Shown here in pieces: positions 1 to 3,505 of a stretch of 5,002 nt of DNA. The position numbers and the translations under genes are program-made. This DNA is from Treponema sp. Lineage in GTDB: Bacteria; Spirochaetota; Spirochaetia; Treponematales; Treponemataceae. The notes under the pieces are model-generated. The model searched no databases. It was not told where the DNA came from and worked only from the letters and a program-made list of their open reading frames with translations. Position 1 is the first letter of the stretch. Every line of letters starts with the position of its first letter. The stretch spans positions 1 to 5,002 of the forward strand of contig JAFYDO010000263.1 of assembly GCA_017544745.1 (NCBI GenBank), given 5' to 3'.

Positions 1-1581
1 ATTTTGCAGCGACTCGTGAATACCGTCCTTCTGTTCTTCAAAAAATCCATAGAAAACACGCTCAAGAGTTCTTGCACCCTTACCAAAAAGTTCAATTGAT
101 TTTTTTACAGTTTCTTCTATCTGCTGCATCATTGATTCAATTTGATTCTGAATCTGGAAGGTGTTAACCCTGTTGGTAGCAAAATCATCAAACAGACGAC
201 CAAACTCACCTTCCGGCGAAAGCTTGCGCAAAAGCTCCTGCATCATTGTGTTTGCCATTGAAAAATTATTGAGTCCTTCTGAATACTCAGTACGATTTTC
301 ACTCTTGTAGAAAATACCTTCCATAGCAACAACATTAAGGTCGCCGATTATCTTGTCATATTTTTCGGTACAGAACCACGAAAGGAAACCGCCCGTTAAT
401 TCATAACCAAAAGGAATTCTGTTCCAGAGCTTGAGCCATGGACGATGCTCCATAACAGGAAAGGAATCAAGTTCAAAATCTTCTTTTAATTTTTCGCTAA
501 GGTTCTGCTTTTTCTGCTCGCGTAAAAATTCATTCCATCTAATTTCCTGAATCTTTTTCCATTGACTTCTAAAACTTGGGAACCAGGCTTCGGCACCTTC
601 TATATTTTCGGGCTGCCAGTCATAATTGTAGTTTACTACCCTGCCCAGATTTTTGATTGGGACATTGTCTGCAAAAGAACGGATTGTTCCCATAAACGCA
701 GAAGCCTTTACCATAAACTCGCGTACAGCCTTTTCTATATCCTTATCCTGCGCATTTATTGTAAGATGCTTGCGCTGGGAAAAAAGATATATGGCTTCCA
801 GAACTTCATTTTGGATAGGACGCATTGCAGAAAAAACAGCAGCAAGTGCATTCAAGTCCATTGTACTGTTGCTGTAAGGGCAGGTATAAACATCTCCCAT
901 GATATTGGTAAACTGAGCAATAAAATGAACATACTGCAGGGAACAGAATTTTGAAAGCCAGTTGGCACAGGAAACTGCAGAATACATATTTGTCTTTGTT
1001 TCCTTTTCCATATTATTTAAAATTTCATCAAGCTTTTTTGCAAGCTCTGTTCTTAGCTCGGGAGTTACCTGCTTTGAATATTGATAGATAAAAGGATCTG
1101 CCTGAGCGTTTATTTTTTCTGCTATTTCCGGTGCAACAAATGAACTTAGAAAAACATAAAAATCGCCGGGTCTATCTTCTATGTATGTGTAGTAAGGTTT
1201 AAAAAAATCTGCGGCTTCTTTTAAGGTCAAAAGGCGTTCATAAAAAATATAGTCCAGCGACTTTATGCGGTGATTGATTGTACCCGGATATCTTGAATTG
1301 ATTTTTCTGGCAATATTATTAATAAGATCCAGACCATAAATCTGTTCTATGCTTTTTTTGTCAAACAGAGCGCGCAGCCACAAAATAAACTTATAGAATA
1401 CAGATTCACCCTCCAGCTTTTTCTTGAGCGTAACAGTTGTTTCTGAATCTGCCGCTTCAAATTCCAGCTGATAGTTTTGTGGAGAAACCTGATTAATTCT
1501 GTTTAGCATTGCCAGCCTGTCTTCGGCGTTAAGACCCGCAACAAGCCTGTCAAAAGAACTTTTTGTGTTGCTTTCAACCAT
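1..1581 (-). CDS. Large cytosolic protein resembling the spirochete DUF5312 family, C-terminus cut by window edge
   Basis: The minus strand is open without a stop from the ATG at 1581 to the edge, giving 527 codons with the C-terminus missing. The product begins MVESNTKSSFDRLVAGLNAE, has no signal peptide and no convincing membrane span, and is mostly helical-looking with many charged and aromatic residues. A Gln/Met/Glu-rich stretch at about residues 476-495 (QIQNQIESMMQQ...) may be a short coiled coil. The N-terminal 'SFDRLVAGLNAEDR' pattern and overall length resemble treponemal proteins annotated DUF5312, a family with no known function; I make this match from memory. It lies 45 bp after the exported-protein gene in the same direction and may be its downstream operon partner, although a weak terminator-like hairpin and a possible own promoter lie between them. 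No Shine-Dalgarno precedes the ATG, and an ATG 4 nt upstream is followed directly by a stop. The coding call is strong, the family call moderate. Confidence 0.85.
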   Translation of the reverse strand, partial: MVESNTKSSFDRLVAGLNAEDRLAMLNRINQVSPQNYQLEFEAADSETTVTLKKKLEGESVFYKFILWLRALFDKKSIEQIYGLDLINNIARKINSRYPGTINHRIKSLDYIFYERLLTLKEAADFFKPYYTYIEDRPGDFYVFLSSFVAPEIAEKINAQADPFIYQYSKQVTPELRTELAKKLDEILNNMEKETKTNMYSAVSCANWLSKFCSLQYVHFIAQFTNIMGDVYTCPYSNSTMDLNALAAVFSAMRPIQNEVLEAIYLFSQRKHLTINAQDKDIEKAVREFMVKASAFMGTIRSFADNVPIKNLGRVVNYNYDWQPENIEGAEAWFPSFRSQWKKIQEIRWNEFLREQKKQNLSEKLKEDFELDSFPVMEHRPWLKLWNRIPFGYELTGGFLSWFCTEKYDKIIGDLNVVAMEGIFYKSENRTEYSEGLNNFSMANTMMQELLRKLSPEGEFGRLFDDFATNRVNTFQIQNQIESMMQQIEETVKKSIELFGKGARTLERVFYGFFEEQKDGIHESLQN

Positions 1582-1588
1582 ACATTAT

Positions 1589-1617
1589 ATTATCGGTAAA
1601 AAAGCACTTTATGTTCA
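1589..1617 (-). promoter_or_regulatory. Candidate promoter for the left-edge gene, start point almost at the ATG
   Basis: On the minus strand TGAACA (1617-1612, 4 of 6 matches to the -35 consensus) is followed after 17 bp by GATAAT (1594-1589). The predicted start point is near 1582, one base before the ATG at 1581. A perfect TATAAT overlaps slightly downstream (1589-1584), but it would initiate inside the coding region. The region is AT-rich, so chance matches are likely. Confidence 0.3.
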
Positions 1618-1621
1618 TAAA
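1598..1621 (-). terminator. Weak terminator-like hairpin between the two left-hand genes
   Basis: The minus strand reads TTTATG-AA-CATAAA (1621-1608), a perfect 6-bp inverted repeat. It is followed by GTGC and six T residues (1603-1598). The stem is purely AT-rich apart from one G-C pair and the T-run starts four bases late, so termination would be inefficient at best. The same bases overlap the candidate -35 of the next gene, so this may equally be an operator-like palindrome or chance. Confidence 0.25.
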
Positions 1622-1626
1622 AAGGT

Positions 1627-2418
1627 TTAATTTCTGTATTCAATAGTCTTATTTGCGGTACATTCCACTACTTTATTCCTGTAAACGCAGTAAACTGTCA
1701 CCTTTTTTTGATTATTACTGTAGGTTTCGCAGATTGTACAGGACCTCGGGGGCAAAAGATTGATTTTAAAACCAACCTCTTTGGAAACTTTTAAAAGGCT
1801 TACACCTGTTCTGTCCTTGTAAATTACAAGCGGGCCTCCAAAAAGTTCCTGGCTGTGTCTTGCCCTTAACTCTGCAATAACGTCGTTATAATCATTAGAA
1901 ATTGTCTTATTAACTACTCCGTTTGCAGTCTGAACATAATAAACCATGTAATAGCTTGTACTGCTTATATCTATGTCCGAACGGAAAACCAGCAGTTTTT
2001 TTGCAGGGTCATATACATAATCCTTGCGTTCTACTGCTGTAAGATTATTGAGGATTACTAAAAGCTCGTTTTTGTTTCCATCAAAATCCTTAAGATAGCA
2101 GGTATAAGGTCTTGCAGGAATACCATCCAGATGTACATAACAGTTTTCGTATGGTAGAGGAATATTAAACGAAAGCTTTCCGGTGTTTTTGTCGTAGTTA
2201 TAATCTTCTTTTTTGAGCTTGAGCTTTTGATTCTTTCTGTCGTTATTAATTATTTCTATTGTTTCAATCTGTGAATAAATAAAATAGGTTGAAGCTTCTC
2301 TGTTAACGATTTCTGTATCAACGGGAAAAGAATTAACTTTTGTAAAAGAAAAAGGAGCTGCCCCAAGGGCTGTAAGAATAATGCAGAAAGTAATTATACT
2401 TGCAAAAAATCTTTTCAT
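1627..2418 (-). CDS. Exported protein of unknown function with C-terminal cysteines
   Basis: This is a complete 263-residue protein that I do not recognise. The N-terminus MKRFFASIITFCIILTALGA is a typical Sec signal peptide (basic KR, then a hydrophobic core), with likely cleavage near residue 20. There is no lipobox, so the mature protein is probably periplasmic rather than lipid-anchored. The mature part has six cysteines (93, 107, 227, 230, 244, 253); four lie in the last 40 residues, including SCTIC (a CxxC) at 226-230. An even number in an exported protein suggests disulfides, but this is inference. Tyr/Asn/Asp-rich segments with alternating hydrophobics (e.g. 144-165) suggest beta structure. 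The ATG at 2418 is chosen because the signal peptide starts there. Only a weak AAAGA-like sequence precedes it, and the tRNA-Glu 3' end is 15 nt upstream, so transcription probably comes through the tRNA. The DUF5312-like gene follows 45 bp later. Confidence 0.85.
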   Translation of the reverse strand: MKRFFASIITFCIILTALGAAPFSFTKVNSFPVDTEIVNREASTYFIYSQIETIEIINNDRKNQKLKLKKEDYNYDKNTGKLSFNIPLPYENCYVHLDGIPARPYTCYLKDFDGNKNELLVILNNLTAVERKDYVYDPAKKLLVFRSDIDISSTSYYMVYYVQTANGVVNKTISNDYNDVIAELRARHSQELFGGPLVIYKDRTGVSLLKVSKEVGFKINLLPPRSCTICETYSNNQKKVTVYCVYRNKVVECTANKTIEYRN

Positions 2419-2433
2419 TGTTCTGTCTTTGTA

Positions 2434-2506
2434 TAGCTCCTACGGGAGTCGAACCCGTCTCTCCGCCTTGAGAGGGCGATGAACTAAACCGATATTCGAA
2501 GGAGCC
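2434..2506 (-). tRNA. tRNA-Glu (anticodon CUC)
   Basis: A full cloverleaf folds on the minus strand. The acceptor stem is GGCUCCU/AGGAGCU with a terminal G-U pair. The D stem is GAAU/GUUC with GG in its loop. The anticodon stem is UCGCC/GGCGG with loop CUCUCAA, placing CUC at positions 34-36. The variable loop has 4 nt, and the T arm is ACGGG-UUCGACU-CCCGU. The discriminator is A at 2434, and CCA is not encoded. CUC reads GAG (Glu). The exported-protein ATG begins 15 nt after the mature 3' end, and a perfect 19-bp hairpin ends 2 nt before the mature 5' end. No strong promoter is visible directly upstream. The best candidate is TTGTTA, 18 bp, GACAAT (minus strand, GACAAT at 2552-2547, 4 of 6 matches each), which is weak. 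Confidence 0.95.
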
Positions 2507-2508
2507 TT

Positions 2509-2549
2509 AATTTAGGAAAACAAAAACTTCGTTTTTGTTTTCCTAAATT
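2509..2549. repeat. Perfect 19-bp inverted repeat with 3-nt loop abutting tRNA-Glu
   Basis: Bases 2509-2527 (AATTTAGGAAAACAAAAAC) are perfectly complementary to 2531-2549, separated only by TTC. The stem has A-runs on one arm and T-runs on the other, so in either direction a hairpin would form with U-rich sequence inside its 3' arm. No U-tract follows the stem in either direction, so it is not a standard terminator. On the minus strand it would lie in the 5' leader of pre-tRNA-Glu, two bases from the RNase P site. It may be a bidirectional transcription barrier, a leader element or a repeat remnant. Confidence 0.85.
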
Positions 2550-2551
2550 GT

Positions 2552-2631
2552 CGAGTTTTTACTTGCTCGCTAACAAGCTCGCATTTTTTGCTGCGCAAAA
2601 AAACCGTAAAAACTCGCGACGAGTAAACTCG
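2552..2631. repeat. Nested cluster of short inverted repeats between the two tRNA genes
   Basis: CGAGTTTTTAC (2552-2562) and its exact complement GTAAAAACTCG (2606-2616) enclose two smaller repeats. These are CTTG/CAAG (2562-2565, 2574-2577) and the 8-bp TTTTTTGC-TGC-GCAAAAAA (2584-2602). The GCTCGC hexamer occurs directly repeated at 2565 and 2577. To the right, ACTCG-CGA-CGAGT (2612-2624) and CGAGT-AA-ACTCG (2620-2631) reuse the same CGAGT unit. No credible gene or RNA family is recognised here. It may be a dispersed intergenic repeat or a degenerate copy of one. Confidence 0.6.
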
Positions 2632-2649
2632 CACGAAAAACACACTCAC

Positions 2650-2679
2650 AAAAAAAAACTGAACCTGTTACGGTTCAGT
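2650..2679 (-). terminator. Intrinsic terminator of tRNA-Gln
   Basis: The minus strand reads ACTGAACC (2679-2672), a 6-nt loop, GGTTCAGT (2665-2658), and then an uninterrupted T-run to 2650. The perfect 8-bp stem plus at least eight T residues starts 5 nt after the tRNA-Gln discriminator base. This is a textbook rho-independent terminator, and it should separate tRNA-Gln transcription from tRNA-Glu. Confidence 0.93.
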
Positions 2680-2684
2680 CTGAG

Positions 2685-2755
2685 TTCCCCAAGGAGGATT
2701 CGAACCCCCACAGTCAGAACCAGAATCTGAAGTGCTACCATTACACAATCGGGGA
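2685..2755 (-). tRNA. tRNA-Gln (anticodon CUG)
   Basis: A full cloverleaf folds on the minus strand. The acceptor stem is UCCCCGA/UUGGGGA with one G-U pair. The D stem is GUGU/GCAC with GG in its loop. The anticodon stem is UCAGA/UCUGA with loop UUCUGGU, giving CUG at 34-36. The variable loop has 4 nt. The T stem is GGGGG/CCUCC with loop UUCGAAU. The discriminator is A at 2685, and CCA is not encoded. CUG reads CAG (Gln), which is the Gln codon used most in the neighbouring genes. It has its own promoter just upstream and its own terminator just downstream, so it appears to be a monocistronic unit. Confidence 0.95.
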
Positions 2756-2768
2756 ATAAGTATTAACT

Positions 2769-2797
2769 ACTATATAGAAAAACTGCAAAATAGTCAA
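2769..2797 (-). promoter_or_regulatory. Sigma70-type promoter of tRNA-Gln
   Basis: On the minus strand TTGACT (2797-2792, 5 of 6 matches) is followed after exactly 17 bp by TATAGT (2774-2769, 5 of 6 matches). The predicted start is near 2762, leaving a leader of about 7 nt before the mature tRNA. The stretch after the -10 is AT-rich, so no GC-rich stringent discriminator is seen. The -35 lies 10 bp from the edge of the 150-bp structured element. Confidence 0.85.
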
Positions 2798-2806
2798 TAC
2801 ACACTA

Positions 2807-2956
2807 AAAACTGGCGCGAAGGAACAAAACGGGGGACAAAATGGCTCTGTTTGTTGATGCCGCGCGAGCGGCATTTAATAGTTCCTATGCAACAAACAGC
2901 GACAAGCGGCCTAGGCCGCGTTTTTGGCCACCGTTTTGTGACTGGGAGCCAGTTTT
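2807..2956. repeat. 150-bp structured element with 35-bp imperfect terminal inverted repeats (MITE-like or structured RNA)
   Basis: The ends AAAACTGGC (2807-2815) and GCCAGTTTT (2948-2956) are perfect complements. The match continues inward without gaps to 2841/2922 with 28 of 35 positions paired, and CTA flanks both sides (2804-2806, 2957-2959). Inside are CTGTTTGTTG (2847-2856) with its exact complement at 2890-2899, ATGCCGC-GCGA-GCGGCAT (2857-2874) stacked directly on it, ATAG-TTC-CTAT (2878-2888), and the perfect palindrome GCGGCCTAGGCCGC (2906-2919). Most of the 150 bp can pair, as a long basal stem plus two arms. It begins 13 bp after the CBM48-like stop codon. Read on the minus strand it ends GCCAG plus five T, so it could also end that transcript. 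The terminal repeats and flanking CTA favour a miniature transposable element. The tightly nested arms leave a functional RNA open. No known RNA family is recognised. Confidence 0.65.
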
Positions 2957-2969
2957 CTATTTGTATAAA

Positions 2970-3410
2970 CTATTTTTTTGTAGATTTTTTAGTTGTTGTT
3001 GCCTTTTTTGCTGCTGGCTTTTTGGTTGCAGGTTTTTTATCTGTTGTCTTGGCGGCTGATTTTGGGGCCGGTTTTTTGGCGGTTTTCTTTGGCTTGGCAA
3101 CAGTGGTGTCTACAACAGAGTTGTCGTCGTTGGCAAATTCTGAGCGGACATATTTGTCGGCTTTCCAGTCGTTGATCCAGGTTTTGCCATCAAGAAGATA
3201 GCGGAACTGGAATTCCTTATTAGTATCGAGCTGCTTTTTTACAGAGAAAGAGCCGTCCGGTCCTTTTTTCATAGGAATAGAAGTTTCGTCCCAGCTGTTA
3301 AAATCTCCGACAAGATTTACCTTTTCGGCTCCAGCAGCCGCATTTACATTCACACTAAAAACTACAGTACACTTTTTACCATCAGATGAATAAGTTTTCT
3401 TAAGAGACAT
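2970..3410 (-). CDS. CBM48/isoamylase-N-like glycogen-binding domain protein with lysine-rich C-terminal tail
   Basis: The protein is 146 residues from the ATG at 3410 and cytosolic (no signal peptide). Residues 14-101 look like a single early-set carbohydrate-binding domain of the CBM48/AMPK-beta type. It has VNLVGDFNSWD at 31-41, the hallmark GxFNxW turn, then PDGSFSV, FQFRYLLDG and W78/W82 near the expected second sugar-contacting tryptophan. Such domains bind glycogen or other alpha-glucans, but no catalytic domain is present here. Residues 104-146 form a low-complexity tail of Lys, Ala, Pro and Thr with 17 lysines in 43 residues and KKPAxKK-type units, like histone H1 or bacterial H1-like tails; it may bind nucleic acid or another polyanion. 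The start at 3410 is preferred over an in-frame ATG at 3470 because GAGGAGG sits 8 nt upstream and the extension would overlap the promoter. It is divergent from the cyclase. Glycogen binding is inferred from the fold. Confidence 0.88.
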   Translation of the reverse strand: MSLKKTYSSDGKKCTVVFSVNVNAAAGAEKVNLVGDFNSWDETSIPMKKGPDGSFSVKKQLDTNKEFQFRYLLDGKTWINDWKADKYVRSEFANDDNSVVDTTVAKPKKTAKKPAPKSAAKTTDKKPATKKPAAKKATTTKKSTKK

Positions 3411-3417
3411 AAAAACG

Positions 3418-3425
3418 TCCTCCTC
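3418..3425 (-). promoter_or_regulatory. Strong Shine-Dalgarno that fixes the CBM48-like gene start
   Basis: The minus strand carries GAGGAGGA (3425-3418), ending 7 nt before the ATG at 3410. This near-perfect anti-16S match decides between that start and the ATG 60 nt further upstream. It is the only strong ribosome binding site seen in the window. Confidence 0.9.
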
Positions 3426-3441
3426 AATATGTAATACGTTA

Positions 3442-3470
3442 AGTTTAACTTTATTGAATGAATTATGCAA
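3442..3470 (-). promoter_or_regulatory. Candidate promoter of the CBM48-like gene
   Basis: On the minus strand TTGCAT (3470-3465) is followed by 17 bp and TAAACT (3447-3442). The predicted start near 3435 gives a leader of about 25 nt containing the Shine-Dalgarno. Matches to consensus are moderate (3 of 6 and 4 of 6), but spacing and placement fit. It lies back to back with the cyclase promoter. Confidence 0.5.
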
Positions 3471-3490
3471 GTGGATTTTTATTTCATATA

Positions 3491-3499
3491 TGTTATAAT
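3491..3499 (+). promoter_or_regulatory. Extended -10 promoter of the cyclase gene
   Basis: TGTTATAAT (3491-3499) is a perfect extended -10 element (TGnTATAAT). There is no good -35 at the usual distance (GTGGAT at 3471-3476), which extended -10 promoters can tolerate. Seven bases past the hexamer is 3506, the A of the cyclase ATG, so the mRNA is predicted to be leaderless. Confidence 0.6.
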
Positions 3500-3505
3500 T
3501 ATTGT

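Noticed and set aside
562..954. Plus-strand open frame of 130 codons (and a shorter one at 653-877)
   Set aside because: It lies wholly opposite the long minus-strand gene, has no ribosome binding site and gives an unremarkable composition; it is a shadow of that gene.
2548..2730. Plus-strand 60-codon open frame
   Set aside because: It crosses the hairpin cluster, the tRNA-Gln terminator and the 3' half of tRNA-Gln in antisense.
2906..2925. GCGGCCTAGGCCGC followed by G and five T as a plus-strand intrinsic terminator
   Set aside because: No plus-strand gene or promoter lies upstream, and the palindrome fits better as an arm of the 150-bp element.
2841..3201. Plus-strand open frames rich in Phe, Cys and Leu
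   Set aside because: Their composition is the antisense of the lysine-rich tail of the CBM48-like gene, and they start inside the structured element.
2800..3363. 13-bp direct repeat CACACTAAAAACT at 2800-2812 and 3351-3363
   Set aside because: The second copy is inside the CBM48-like coding region, and a 13-mer match in 5 kb of AT-rich DNA is not rare; probably chance.
3411..3470. 20-residue N-terminal extension of the CBM48-like protein from an ATG at 3470
   Set aside because: It would read through the promoter and the strong Shine-Dalgarno that serves the ATG at 3410.
3458..3505. Upstream in-frame ATG at 3458 for the cyclase
   Set aside because: It has no ribosome binding site, and the added 16 residues cover the extended -10 element; it is possible but less likely.
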